The notes: generated from the letters alone by a model not told the origin. Shown: positions 1-8,495, counted from the first letter of the stretch. The stretch is DNA of 64,000 nucleotides from Clostridium paraputrificum (GCF_900447045.1 NZ_UAWH01000005.1:496001-560000); one strand, 5' to 3'. Numbers and translations: made by a program.

Positions 1-234
1 GGTCCTATAACATTCTTAGGACTTCTAGTAGTAAATATAGCTAGACAACTTGTTAAGACATATAAGCATAGTGAACTTGGAATAGCTACAGGGTTTATTA
101 GCGTAATAGCTTTAATAGGTGGACAACTTATAGTTGAAAGAATATTAAACTATGGAATGACAATAGGAGTAATAATCAACTTTATAGGAGGAATCTATTT
201 CATTTATCTTGTAATGAAGGAGAGAGCAAAATGA
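1..234 (+). CDS. Iron-siderophore ABC transporter permease (FecCD family), 3' end only
   Basis: This is the C-terminal 77 residues of an integral membrane protein cut by the window edge. It shows two hydrophobic segments and an ending typical of FecCD/BtuC permeases (GPITFLGLLVVNIAR near the start, then GGIYFIYLV). The stop codon overlaps the start of the ATPase gene (ATGA), and a periplasmic-type binding protein follows, which fixes the role as the membrane channel of an iron-chelate importer. The substrate cannot be read from this fragment. Confidence 0.85.
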   Translation, partial: GPITFLGLLVVNIARQLVKTYKHSELGIATGFISVIALIGGQLIVERILNYGMTIGVIINFIGGIYFIYLVMKERAK

Positions 235-986
235 TAGAGGTAAAAGGAATTACAAAGAAATATGGAAAAAAGAATGTTGTAGACAATGTTTCTTTAAAAA
301 TAGAAGAAGGAAAAATAACTTCATTTATAGGTCCTAATGGGGCAGGTAAAAGTACCTTGCTTTCAATAATAAGCAGACTTATCAAAAGGGATGCAGGTGA
401 AGTTTTAATAGATGGTAAAGAAATATTAGAATGGGATAATAAAGAGCTTGCTAAGAAAGTTTCTATATTAAAGCAATCTAATAATATAAATATAAAGCTT
501 ACTATTAGAGAATTAGTTAGCTTTGGAAGATTTCCTTATTGCCAAGGAAATTTAAAGGATGAAGATATTCAATTTGTGGACAAGGCAATTAAATATATGC
601 AGCTTAAGGATATTGAAGATAAGTACTTAGATGAACTAAGTGGTGGTCAAAGACAAAGAGCATATATTGCCATGGTAATAGCTCAAAACAGTGATTATAT
701 CTTACTAGATGAGCCATTAAATAATTTAGATATGAAGCATTCAGTTGAGATTATGAAGATATTAAGAAGATTAACTGATGAGCTTGGAAAAACAGTTATT
801 ATAGTAATACACGATATTAACTTTGCATCCTGCTATTCAGACTATATTGTAGCTTTAAAGGATGGAAAAGTAGTTAAGGATGGTCCTACAGATGAAACAA
901 TTAAAAAGGAAGAACTTGAAAGTATTTATGAAATAAAATTTGATATTCAAAATATAGATAACAGAAAAATATGTGTATATTTTTAA
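231..986 (+). CDS. Iron-siderophore ABC transporter ATP-binding protein (FecE/YclP-like)
   Basis: This 251-residue ABC ATPase energises import through the upstream permease. Walker A (GPNGAGKST) is at residues 34-42, the signature LSGGQRQR lies near 135, Walker B (YILLDEP) near 157 and the switch His in VIHD near 190. The FGRFPY segment in the Q-loop region is characteristic of iron-chelate ATPases such as FecE, FhuC and YclP. It overlaps the permease stop by four bases and is followed 19 bp later by the binding protein, so the three genes form one operon. The exact siderophore is unknown. Confidence 0.9.
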   Translation: MIEVKGITKKYGKKNVVDNVSLKIEEGKITSFIGPNGAGKSTLLSIISRLIKRDAGEVLIDGKEILEWDNKELAKKVSILKQSNNINIKLTIRELVSFGRFPYCQGNLKDEDIQFVDKAIKYMQLKDIEDKYLDELSGGQRQRAYIAMVIAQNSDYILLDEPLNNLDMKHSVEIMKILRRLTDELGKTVIIVIHDINFASCYSDYIVALKDGKVVKDGPTDETIKKEELESIYEIKFDIQNIDNRKICVYF

Positions 987-1005
987 ATAAAAAGGAGAGA
1001 TAAAA

Positions 1006-1938
1006 ATGAGTAAAAAGACAATAATTTCAATGATAGTTATTATATCAGTTATATTTGGTATTTATGGTGTTACTAAATTTGCAGGAAATGGTGTTTCAGC
1101 AGATGGAGAGAAGATTAAAATCACTCATAAATTAGGAGAAACAGAAGTAACAAAGAATCCTTCAAGAGTTATAGTTTTTGACTATGGTATAGCAGATGCT
1201 TTAAATACTTTAGATGTAGAGATAATAGGTTTACCAAAATCAAATTTACCAAGTCTTTTAAGCAAATATGAAGATGGTAAGTACGAAAATGTAGGAAGTT
1301 TAAAAGAACCTGATATGGAAAAAGTTTATGAATTAAAGCCAGATTTAATAATAATGTCAGGAAGATTAGAATCATACTATGAAGAATTAAATAAGATAGC
1401 TCCAACAATTTATTTAGGAGTTGATAATACTGATTATTTAGGTTCTTTCAAAAAGAATATGGAAACTTTAGGACAAATATTTGATAAAGAAAAAGAAGTT
1501 AAAACTCAGGTTGCTAAGGTTGAAGAAGCTATAGGTAAGGTTAATGAAAAAGCAGAAGGTGTAAATGCATTAATAGCTTTAGCTAATGATAATGCATTTA
1601 GCGTATATGGAGAAGGATCAAGATTTGGAATAATTCACAAGGAGTTTGGAATTGAAGCGGTTGATAAGACTATAGAATCATCAACACATGGACAAAAGGC
1701 TTCATTTGAATACATTTTAGATAAAAATCCAGATTATTTATTTGTAATAGATAGAGCAGCTGTAACAGGTGGAAATACTTCAGCGAAGGAAATGTTTGAT
1801 AATGAAATTATAAAGAAAACTGATGCATATAAGAATGGGAATATAGTATATTTAGATGCTGATGTTTGGTACACAATAAGTGGTGGTATTGAATCAACAC
1901 AAAAGATGGTTGATGAAGTGTTAGAGGCTTTAAAGTAA
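1006..1938 (+). CDS. Siderophore-binding protein of iron ABC transporter (FepB/YclQ-like)
   Basis: A 310-residue class III periplasmic-type binding protein that captures an iron chelate outside the membrane. After an N-terminal hydrophobic segment (about residues 5-24) comes the TroA-like fold, with RVIVFDYGIADAL, an ELKPDLIIMSGR strand and a C-terminal DVWYTISGGIEST segment, as in YclQ/CeuE-type petrobactin or enterobactin binders. RBS AAGGAGAG precedes the ATG. Gram-positive homologues are normally lipoproteins, but no cysteine follows the hydrophobic segment, so this one is probably held by an uncleaved anchor or secreted. A strong terminator follows. Confidence 0.88.
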   Translation: MSKKTIISMIVIISVIFGIYGVTKFAGNGVSADGEKIKITHKLGETEVTKNPSRVIVFDYGIADALNTLDVEIIGLPKSNLPSLLSKYEDGKYENVGSLKEPDMEKVYELKPDLIIMSGRLESYYEELNKIAPTIYLGVDNTDYLGSFKKNMETLGQIFDKEKEVKTQVAKVEEAIGKVNEKAEGVNALIALANDNAFSVYGEGSRFGIIHKEFGIEAVDKTIESSTHGQKASFEYILDKNPDYLFVIDRAAVTGGNTSAKEMFDNEIIKKTDAYKNGNIVYLDADVWYTISGGIESTQKMVDEVLEALK

Positions 1939-1950
1939 ATGAATTATGAA

Positions 1951-1986
1951 AAAGGAGAAATTGATAAGCAATTTCTCCTTTTTTTG
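1951..1986 (+). terminator. Rho-independent terminator of the siderophore operon
   Basis: A 13-bp perfect stem (AAAGGAGAAATTG with its complement), a 5-base loop and a T run directly after the binding-protein gene. Confidence 0.9.
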
Positions 1987-2048
1987 TTCTTAAATTCCAT
2001 AAAAAGGATTAGAATATAAGTGAATTTAAATACAAAGGGGGATGAAGC

Positions 2049-3230
2049 ATGTTATCATATAGATATTTATTTGATATTGCTCTAATTTTATTAAGTACAA
2101 AAGTGTTAGGAATAGTAACAAAGAAATTCCAAATGCCGCAGGTTGTAGGGGCTTTATTAGCTGGATTAGTATTAGGACCAGCTGTATTTAATGTAATTAC
2201 AGAAACTGATTTTATAAAACAAATAGCAGAACTTGGAGTTATAGTAATTATGTTTACAGCTGGATTATCTACGGATATTAATGAACTAAAAAGTACTGGA
2301 AAAGCTTCTTTTATAATTGCCTTATGTGGAGTTATTCTACCTCTTATAGGGGGAACTGCAGTAGCCTATATTTTTAATATGGGGGAATTCGCAAGTATTG
2401 CTGGAAATGAATTAATAGAGAATATATTTATAGGAATAATATTAACTGCTACATCAGTAAGTATAACTGTAGAAACTTTAAAGGAGCTTGGCAAGCTTAA
2501 TAGCAGAACAGGAAATGCTATATTAGGAGCGGCTTTAATTGATGATATATTAGGCATAATTGCATTAACTATAGTTACAAGTTTTAATGATGCAAGTGTA
2601 AGCGTAATTTTAGTATTAATAAAGATAATATTATTTTTTGCTGTTGCTGGAGTATCAGGGTACATTTTTTATAAATGCTTTGATAAATTTGTAAATAGAT
2701 ATGATAGTGATATGAGAAGATTTGTTATAGCAGCCTTTGTATTTTGCTTATTGTTATCATTTGTAGCAGAAAGATTCTTTGGAGTCGCAGATATAACAGG
2801 AGCTTTTATAGCTGGACTTGTTTTGTCAAATAATAAAGAGACAAGTTATATAAATGCAAGGTTTGAGACTTTATCTTATATGTTACTTTCGCCAATATTC
2901 TTTGCAAGCATTGGGTTAAAGGTGTCATTAAGTAAAATGTCCTCGGGAATAATTCTATTTACTATTTGTATAGTTGGTATAGGAATAATAACAAAGATTA
3001 TAGGATGTGGACTTGGAGCAAAGTTATGCAGGTTTAACAATAAAGAAGCATTACAAGTTGGTATTGGAATGGTAGCTAGAGGTGAGGTGGCTTTAGTTGT
3101 AGCTAATAAAGGAATATCTATGGGGATTATGAATCCTGTATTTTTAGCTCCAATAATTATTTTAGTGGTGGTTTGTGCTATAGCAACGCCTATAATATTA
3201 AAAATAGTTTATAAAGAAAAAAATATATAA
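2049..3230 (+). CDS. Cation:proton antiporter, Kef/CPA2 family
   Basis: A 393-residue polytopic protein with about 12 hydrophobic helices, a monovalent cation/proton antiporter of the CPA2 family. The N-terminal motif VVGALLAGLVLGPAVF and the internal segments TATSVSITVETLKELG and ALIDDILGIIAL (the paired Asp of the ion site) are typical. It ends after the transmembrane part and carries no RCK/TrkA-N regulatory domain, unlike KefB/KefC, so it is closer to the short NapA/GerN type. GerN-type antiporters can act in spore germination, but nothing here shows that. RBS AAAGGGGGATG precedes the ATG; it is monocistronic. Confidence 0.85.
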   Translation: MLSYRYLFDIALILLSTKVLGIVTKKFQMPQVVGALLAGLVLGPAVFNVITETDFIKQIAELGVIVIMFTAGLSTDINELKSTGKASFIIALCGVILPLIGGTAVAYIFNMGEFASIAGNELIENIFIGIILTATSVSITVETLKELGKLNSRTGNAILGAALIDDILGIIALTIVTSFNDASVSVILVLIKIILFFAVAGVSGYIFYKCFDKFVNRYDSDMRRFVIAAFVFCLLLSFVAERFFGVADITGAFIAGLVLSNNKETSYINARFETLSYMLLSPIFFASIGLKVSLSKMSSGIILFTICIVGIGIITKIIGCGLGAKLCRFNNKEALQVGIGMVARGEVALVVANKGISMGIMNPVFLAPIIILVVVCAIATPIILKIVYKEKNI

Positions 3231-3310
3231 ATATGGTATTAATGAGAAGGAAACTTTGTTGTTACCGGCTTTTAAGTTAATGGATATTAATAATGAAGGG
3301 AGGAGGAGCA

Positions 3311-3721
3311 GTGAAAATTAAAAGAAAAATATTTTTAGTTGCTATTGTTTTTATTTTTATCATTATAATACTTCTATGTGGAAGTAAAACACAATTGAAT
3401 TCAGAAAAGATATCAAATATTAGAATACAAGCGTTACCATCTCCACCTAAGTTTAAAGATATTGATAAGAAAGAAGATATAGAAAAGATAGTAACATTTC
3501 TTAATGATTTACCTAAAGAAGAGGTTAAGGATGATGGGAGAAATGGATGGCAATTCTTTATAGAAGTAAATGAGATTGGTAGTACTAATTATGTTTCTTT
3601 TGTAGGTGATAGATTGTATATTGATAAGAATTGCTACAAGATAGATGATAAAGCTTTAAATGAGTTTAGAGAACTTTATGACTCGTTCCAATATGAAGAA
3701 AAGAGTTATAAGGAATGGTAG
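3311..3721 (+). CDS. Small membrane-anchored protein of unknown function
   Basis: About 136 residues. I chose the GTG at 3311 because a strong RBS (GGGAGGAGG) sits just before it; the in-frame ATG at 3293 has none. A hydrophobic stretch (FLVAIVFIFIIIILL) near the N terminus is followed by Cys-Gly-Ser; the residue before the Cys is Leu, so a lipobox is doubtful and a signal anchor is more likely. The rest is charged and soluble (PSPPKFKDIDKKEDIEKIVTFLNDLP). I do not recognise the family. The convergent symporter gene lies downstream, sharing a terminator. Confidence 0.6.
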   Translation: MKIKRKIFLVAIVFIFIIIILLCGSKTQLNSEKISNIRIQALPSPPKFKDIDKKEDIEKIVTFLNDLPKEEVKDDGRNGWQFFIEVNEIGSTNYVSFVGDRLYIDKNCYKIDDKALNEFRELYDSFQYEEKSYKEW

Positions 3722-3776
3722 AGAGGCAAGATAAAAATGATAAACAGAATAATAGTTTTAAAAATGATTCTGAAAA

Positions 3777-3806
3777 TAAAAATTCCTGCACAAGCAGGAA
3801 TTTTTA
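3777..3806. terminator. Bidirectional terminator between convergent genes
   Basis: A 12-bp perfect stem (AAAAATTCCTGC and its complement) with a 4-base loop. It has A/T runs on both sides, so it can serve the small membrane protein gene on the plus strand and the symporter on the minus strand. Confidence 0.85.
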
Positions 3807-5159
3807 TTATATTGCATTATATTTATCTTCGTCTAGCATCCCTTCTGACTTGGCAACAACTACTGCTGTAGCTGAATCACCAACAACATTTAAGGATGTA
3901 ACTAACATTTCTACAGGTCTATTTATTGCTAAGATTAATGAGTATGCAAGCAATGCAGCATCATTATTGTATCCCATTCCAGTTAATACAGTAAATAGTA
4001 TTATTGCACCAGCACCAGGGGCAGCAGGTGTACCTATTGAGGCTATAAGAGCAAGTAACCCTATAACAATTATGTTTCCAATAGTTACTTCATATCCAGC
4101 ACTTGATGCTATAAATATAGCAGCTATAATTTGCATTATTGCAGTTCCGTTCATATTTATAGTCATTCCTAGTGGTAATGTAAATGAAGCTATTTCATCA
4201 CTAACACCTAATTCCTCAACAGTTGTTTTTGTGTTAAGTGGTAAAGTTGCAGCTGATGAAGATGTAGAAAATCCAAATAAAGCAACTTTAGATATCTTCT
4301 TAACAAAAGTGATTGGATTTAGCTTAGCAGCCAGTGCTACAAAAATAGCATAGCCAAGTGTTAAGAATAGTAATAAGGCTAATACTGTTGTTATTACATA
4401 AGCTAAGGCTGGTTTCAAGTGATCAACACCATATATTGCGAAAGTTCTAGTTATTAGTACGAATATAGCAATAGGTCCAAATTTAGTTATAATAAAGCTT
4501 AAGAATACAGTAATTATATTATTTACATCTTCTAGTAACTTCTTTAATACTTGAATTTGATCACCTAAGTGGTTTATGCAAAGACCAGTAACCACAGCTA
4601 AGAAAACAACAGCTAAGATGCTACCATTTTGAGAGAAAGTTGCAGCTATGTTATTTGGTATAGCTTTTACTATAACTAATAACGGGTTAGAACCAGCGCT
4701 TCCAGCTTGAGAAGTTAAGTTATCTATACTTACATTAAATAATCCCATCTTATTTGCAGCAAATCCAAAGATTCCAGCTAATATAAGAGCAAATAATGAT
4801 GTAACTAAGAATCCTAATATTGTTTTATAAGATATACGGCCAAGTTTTTTAGTGTCACTAACTTTACACATAGCTAAAGCTATTGAAGTAAATACCATTG
4901 GGACAATTACAAGTTGTAATGAGTTTACAAATAGTTGTCCTGCTATATAGAATAATCCTAGAGCATTTTGAGATCCTTCGGCAGATATATCTTGGAATAA
5001 TAAGTTGTTTATTGTAGTCCATAAATCAATATTTCCATTGCTTAATAAGCTCTCTCTTAATAATATAAATCCAGTACCAGCAATTAAACCTAGAATTAAA
5101 GATATTGCCATTTGAATAGCTAGTTTGTTTGAGTTTTGTTTTTTCATAGTATCCTCCAT
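3807..5159 (-). CDS. Dicarboxylate/amino acid:cation symporter (DAACS family)
   Basis: A 450-residue sodium- or proton-coupled symporter of the GltP/DctA/TcyP family. The N-terminal half carries hydrophobic helices with PMVFTSIA, and the C-terminal core shows the hallmark loop STSSSAATLP (serine-rich hairpin 1), then LPLGMTINMNGTA, GTPAAPGAG and NRPVEML near the end. These form the substrate and sodium sites in GltPh-type carriers. The family moves glutamate, aspartate, C4-dicarboxylates, orotate or cystine; the sequence does not settle which. The leader carries a PyrR-type binding element and terminator, which hints at aspartate or orotate uptake for pyrimidine synthesis. Confidence 0.9.
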   Translation of the reverse strand: MEDTMKKQNSNKLAIQMAISLILGLIAGTGFILLRESLLSNGNIDLWTTINNLLFQDISAEGSQNALGLFYIAGQLFVNSLQLVIVPMVFTSIALAMCKVSDTKKLGRISYKTILGFLVTSLFALILAGIFGFAANKMGLFNVSIDNLTSQAGSAGSNPLLVIVKAIPNNIAATFSQNGSILAVVFLAVVTGLCINHLGDQIQVLKKLLEDVNNIITVFLSFIITKFGPIAIFVLITRTFAIYGVDHLKPALAYVITTVLALLLFLTLGYAIFVALAAKLNPITFVKKISKVALFGFSTSSSAATLPLNTKTTVEELGVSDEIASFTLPLGMTINMNGTAIMQIIAAIFIASSAGYEVTIGNIIVIGLLALIASIGTPAAPGAGAIILFTVLTGMGYNNDAALLAYSLILAINRPVEMLVTSLNVVGDSATAVVVAKSEGMLDEDKYNAI

Positions 5160-5192
5160 AATAATTCCGAATATATAGGATACCAGATATAT

Positions 5193-5226
5193 AAAAACGC
5201 CCTAATACCAATTAAGATACTAAGGC
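5193..5226 (-). terminator. Attenuator terminator in the symporter leader
   Basis: On the minus strand the transcript forms a 12-bp stem (CGCCTTAGTATC with GGTATTAGGGCG, allowing GU pairs) followed by TTTTT, about 35 bases before the symporter start. Its 5' arm (CCTTA) can also pair with the TAAGG at the 3' edge of the upstream PyrR-like element, giving a mutually exclusive antiterminator. Confidence 0.8.
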
Positions 5227-5255
5227 GTATAAAATACATAAATAATGTAATACTT

Positions 5256-5286
5256 CCTTATTAGTCTCACAGGACTAGTTTAAAGG
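5256..5286 (-). promoter_or_regulatory. PyrR-binding element of a pyrimidine attenuator (candidate)
   Basis: Minus-strand RNA contains AGUCCUGUGAGACU, close to the PyrR anti-antiterminator consensus ARUCCNGNGAGGYU. The one departure (GAGA instead of GAGG) turns a U-G pair of the AGUC/GGCU stem into U-A, so pairing is kept. The outer stem CCUU/AAGG is also present. It sits upstream of an intrinsic terminator in the leader of the symporter gene, the same order as in Bacillus pyr attenuators: UMP-bound PyrR would hold this hairpin and favour termination. Confidence 0.78.
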
Positions 5287-5352
5287 TATCCTACGTTTTA
5301 GAAGTATACAGTATAAGAATGTATTCGTCAATATTCTACAAAATATTATTAT

Positions 5353-5919
5353 CTAACAGAAAGCATTCTTTACATCAATAAGAGCTGCATCTGTTTTTTT
5401 AGAAGCAAATACGAGTATTTCTATTGATTCTTGTAAGCATTTTATAGCATGTTTTTGATCTTTATTTAAATGGCATTCATGAAGTAAACAATCAAGGTCC
5501 TTATATAGACATTGAAGCTTGTCTGTATCATTTCCAATGCTATAAAGAGCTGATGACATAGCTGTTAAAATACTATTCAACTTTTTGTTAGAACATTCCT
5601 TACATTTACAGCAATCATTTGTTCCTTTTTTAAAGCTATCAAAATCATTGTACTTGTAAGAGTTTATACTATTTTGCTTTTTTAAATATTTATCCATGTT
5701 AAAGTTGTTATAAGGCAAATTATATTCATCTACAGGAGTATCATAAGTTTCATAAATTTCGCATGGTTTGTAAATATCACAAGGTTTTGGAGAATCACAT
5801 GGTTCGCAGTGCTTAGAAGGTTCACATGGATCACAGAATTCATTTATATCATAGTTATCATATATAGTTTTTTCTTCTTCAAACTCTTTTATAAAGTTAT
5901 TGTTTATATAGTTTTTCAT
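5353..5919 (-). CDS. Cysteine-rich protein of unknown function
   Basis: About 188 residues; the ATG at 5919 is preceded by RBS GAGGTG, while the upstream in-frame TTG has none. Residues 25-60 form a low-complexity run of Cys-Pro/Glu/Asp units (CDPCEP, CEPCDS, KPCDIYKPCEIYE). A second cluster (CCKCKECSNKK) lies mid-protein, followed by a helical domain with spaced cysteines (LQCLYKDLDCLLHEC). There is no signal peptide. Such Cys clusters fit metal binding or a cross-linked spore-coat protein, but neither is shown by the sequence. It is monocistronic, upstream of and divergent from tRNA-Gln. Confidence 0.65.
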   Translation of the reverse strand: MKNYINNNFIKEFEEEKTIYDNYDINEFCDPCEPSKHCEPCDSPKPCDIYKPCEIYETYDTPVDEYNLPYNNFNMDKYLKKQNSINSYKYNDFDSFKKGTNDCCKCKECSNKKLNSILTAMSSALYSIGNDTDKLQCLYKDLDCLLHECHLNKDQKHAIKCLQESIEILVFASKKTDAALIDVKNAFC

Positions 5920-6064
5920 AATACACCTCAATCTCTAAACTTTTGTAAAATTAAATCTCAATATTATAATATGTGTTGACATATAAAATGTGAGAAAAGT
6001 GAAAAAGCACATTTTAAGAAAAATATAGAAAATATACAATAATGTGCTATAATAATATTGTTAA

Positions 6065-6139
6065 TGGGGTATAGCCAAGTGGTAAGGCATCAGATTCTGA
6101 CTCTGAGTATGGTCGGTTCGAATCCGACTACCCTAGCCA
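6065..6139 (+). tRNA. tRNA-Gln (anticodon CTG)
   Basis: A full cloverleaf can be folded: acceptor TGGGGTA with TACCCTA, D arm GCC..GGC, anticodon stem TCAGA/TCTGA with loop TTCTGAC giving anticodon CTG (codon CAG), and T arm GTCGG-TTCGAAT-CCGAC. A discriminator G and an encoded CCA end at 6139. A terminator follows immediately. Confidence 0.93.
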
Positions 6140-6145
6140 CATATA

Positions 6146-6180
6146 AAAGATTATCCAAGTTTATAAGGATAGTCTTTTTT
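6146..6180 (+). terminator. Terminator after tRNA-Gln
   Basis: An 11-bp stem (AAAGATTATCC with GGATAGTCTTT, one GU pair), a 10-base loop and a T run. Confidence 0.85.
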
Positions 6181-6534
6181 ATTTTTAAGAAAATATATCT
6201 TAAAAAGATTGAGAATGAGAGTTTAATATTATTTAGCTTAAATAATTATAAATAAAGTTAGTATTTATTTAATATAAATAAATACGTAGAAGAGTTAAGA
6301 AAATTGAGATGATAAAGTTAGTATAATATACTGTAAGTGAAAGCAAAAGAAAAGTCTCCATTAGCAATTGACTTATATAGAAATAGGTTGTTATAGCGAG
6401 GGATTAAGCTTTTTTTTAATATAAACTTTATTTTTGAGGAGTTTTAATCTTTTTTATAAGATTTACAATATTTGATAATATTTATGATTCATGATAAGAT
6501 TTAATCACTATATTAAAAAAAGGAGAAATGAAAT
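6181..6534. other. 354-bp AT-rich intergenic region, no confident gene
   Basis: No coding region with an RBS is visible. It holds an AT palindrome near 6262-6285 (TATTTATTTAATATAAATAAATA), a promoter-like TATAAT near 6320, and a stretch near 6340-6420 ending in a run of T without a strong hairpin. It presumably carries the promoter of the CorC-family gene; the RBS AAAAAAGGAGAAATG is at its end. Confidence 0.4.
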
Positions 6535-7842
6535 ATGGAAAGTGATCCCGACCCTGCTAATATTGCTGGACAGCTCATATTGTTAGCAGTATTAACAGCA
6601 GTAAATGCTTTCTTTGCAGCAGCAGAGATGGCAATTGTATCAATTAATAAAACAAAAATGAAAATGTTAGCTAATGAAGGTAATAAAAAGGCTAACACAA
6701 TATGCAAATTAGTAGAGGAACCAACAAAGTTCTTGTCTACAATTCAAGTTGCAATAACACTATCTGGATTTTTTGCTAGTGCATCTGCAGCAACAGGTAT
6801 TTCAACAGTGGTAGGTAAGATGTTAACAGACATGAATATACCTTATGGTGAACAAATATCTTTTGTAGGTGTAACAATAATTTTATCTTATTTCACACTT
6901 GTATTTGGTGAACTTTTCCCTAAGAGATTAGCCATAAAAAAAGCAGACAAGCTTTCTATGGTAGTTGTAAATCCTATTCTTTTTATTTCTAAGGCAGTAG
7001 CACCTTTTGTTAAGATACTATCAGTATCAACAAATATTTTGGTAAAGCTGTTTGGATTGGATAGTGATGACTCAGAGGAAAGAGTAACAAAGGAAGAAAT
7101 TAAGTCTCTTGTAGAAACAGGAGAGGAACATGGTGCAATTAATGAAAGCGAAAAAGAAATGATAGAAAGTGTGTTTGAATTTGATGACAAAATAGCTGAA
7201 AAGGTTATGACACCAAGAACAGAGGTATATTGTATAGATATAAATGAACCTCTTGAAGAATATTTGGACGAGCTTTTACAAAAGAGATTTGCTAGAATAC
7301 CTGTCTATGAAGATGAAATTGATAATATCATTGGAGTATTATATATGAAAGACTTCATGATAGAAGCTAGAAATAAAGGCTTTGAAAATGTAAATATACA
7401 GGATATATTGCAAGAACCTTATTTTGTGCCAGAGTGTAAGCCAATTAGACATTTATTTAGAGACTTACAGGACATTAAACGTCATATAGCAATAATTGTA
7501 GATGAGTATGGTGGATTCTCAGGTATCATAACTGTTGAAGATTTAGTTGAAGAAATTGTTGGAGATATAAATGATGAGGATGATGAAGAGGAATTTGGAA
7601 TAAGAAAAGTTGGAGAGAATTGTTATTTAGTAGATGGTACTACTCAATTAGATGAATTAAATGAAAATTTAAACATTGATGTAAAGTCTGATGAGTTGGA
7701 TACTTTAAATGGATTCTTAATTAACTTAATTGGAAAAATTCCTTTAGAAGATGAAGAAAAAGAAATAAAGTATAACAATATTGTTTTTAAAATAGATGAA
7801 GTGTCTGATAAGAAAATTGAAAAGGTAAGAATATGTCTCTAG
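6535..7842 (+). CDS. CNNM/CorC-family transporter (hemolysin-related, CBS domains)
   Basis: A 435-residue protein with the three-part CorC/YhdP layout. An N-terminal DUF21/CNNM transmembrane domain (about residues 10-190, with FFAAAEMAIVSINKTKM and GELFPKRLAI) is followed by a CBS pair (about 205-330, VMTPRTEVYCIDINEPLEEYL ... VDEYGGFSGIITVEDLVEEIVGDI) and a CorC_HlyC domain (about 350-435, YLVDGTTQLDELNENL). CNNM proteins export magnesium or couple sodium and magnesium; the older hemolysin label is historical. RBS AAGGAG is nine bases upstream. The terminator stem overlaps the last codons. Confidence 0.88.
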   Translation: MESDPDPANIAGQLILLAVLTAVNAFFAAAEMAIVSINKTKMKMLANEGNKKANTICKLVEEPTKFLSTIQVAITLSGFFASASAATGISTVVGKMLTDMNIPYGEQISFVGVTIILSYFTLVFGELFPKRLAIKKADKLSMVVVNPILFISKAVAPFVKILSVSTNILVKLFGLDSDDSEERVTKEEIKSLVETGEEHGAINESEKEMIESVFEFDDKIAEKVMTPRTEVYCIDINEPLEEYLDELLQKRFARIPVYEDEIDNIIGVLYMKDFMIEARNKGFENVNIQDILQEPYFVPECKPIRHLFRDLQDIKRHIAIIVDEYGGFSGIITVEDLVEEIVGDINDEDDEEEFGIRKVGENCYLVDGTTQLDELNENLNIDVKSDELDTLNGFLINLIGKIPLEDEEKEIKYNNIVFKIDEVSDKKIEKVRICL

Positions 7843-7864
7843 GTTATTCCTAGAGATTTTTTAT
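7836..7864 (+). terminator. Terminator overlapping the end of the CorC-family gene
   Basis: An 8-bp perfect stem (TCTCTAGG/CCTAGAGA) with a 5-base loop and ATTTTTTATTT after it; the left arm includes the stop codon. Confidence 0.82.
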
Positions 7865-7901
7865 TTAATATAGTTTATAATTACTACAGGAGGAGATTCA
7901 T

Positions 7902-8495
7902 ATGATGAACAAGAGAAAAATATTAGGCATAGTTGTAGTGCTTGTAATAGGAATGATTATTTTCACTGTTTTAAGTAGTAAAAATAGCATAAGTACTGAA
8001 GAAAAATTGTCACAAATTGAATCTGAAAGAAAACCTGATAATTATATTCCTGCAAGTATAAAGATAAAAGCAAAAGATTTTACTGTTTATGCAGAAAATA
8101 AAGAAAAGATTAATATAGAAAAATATATTGGAAGTAAACCAATGGTGATAGTTTTTTGGGCATCATGGTGTATTGATTGTAGAGAAAATCTAATAAGAAT
8201 TGAAGCTGCTAAAGAAAAGTATTATAAAGAAGATGTAGAATTCATTGTTGTTAATATCACTGATGGAGAGCGTGAGACAAAGGAAACAGCAGATACATAC
8301 TTAAAGTTTAATAATATTTCACTAGATACTTATTATGATTATGATTTAAGTGCTTATAAAGCGTATAATTTAAATACATTACCAAGAATGATGTTTGTAG
8401 ATAAGAATGGGATAATAGTCCAAGATAGAAAGGTATCTATAGATGAAAAAGGTTTAGATTTATCTATTAAAAACCTTATTAGTCCAGAAGAATAA
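7902..8495 (+). CDS. Membrane-anchored thioredoxin-like protein (TlpA/ResA type)
   Basis: A 197-residue thiol-disulfide oxidoreductase facing the outside. The N-terminal anchor is at residues 7-24. The thioredoxin fold contains VIVFWASWCIDC, with the redox CxxC at Cys90/Cys93, and the cis-proline loop appears as LNTLPRMMFVDKNG. ResA/TlpA proteins reduce apocytochromes or other exported substrates. An anaerobic Clostridium is unlikely to make cytochrome c, so the partner here is unknown. A strong RBS (AGGAGGAG) precedes two adjacent ATGs at 7902 and 7905. The lipoprotein gene follows 22 bp later and is probably cotranscribed. Confidence 0.83.
   Translation: MMNKRKILGIVVVLVIGMIIFTVLSSKNSISTEEKLSQIESERKPDNYIPASIKIKAKDFTVYAENKEKINIEKYIGSKPMVIVFWASWCIDCRENLIRIEAAKEKYYKEDVEFIVVNITDGERETKETADTYLKFNNISLDTYYDYDLSAYKAYNLNTLPRMMFVDKNGIIVQDRKVSIDEKGLDLSIKNLISPEE

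Noticed and set aside
3715..4353. 212-residue open frame on the plus strand opposite the symporter
   Set aside because: It is the antisense shadow of the DAACS symporter, has no RBS, and runs through the bidirectional terminator.
6058..6255. 65-residue open frame across tRNA-Gln
   Set aside because: It translates the tRNA gene and its terminator; not a protein gene.
6340..6420. Possible small RNA ending in a T run before the CorC-family gene
   Set aside because: The T run has no convincing hairpin before it, so it was left as plain intergenic sequence.
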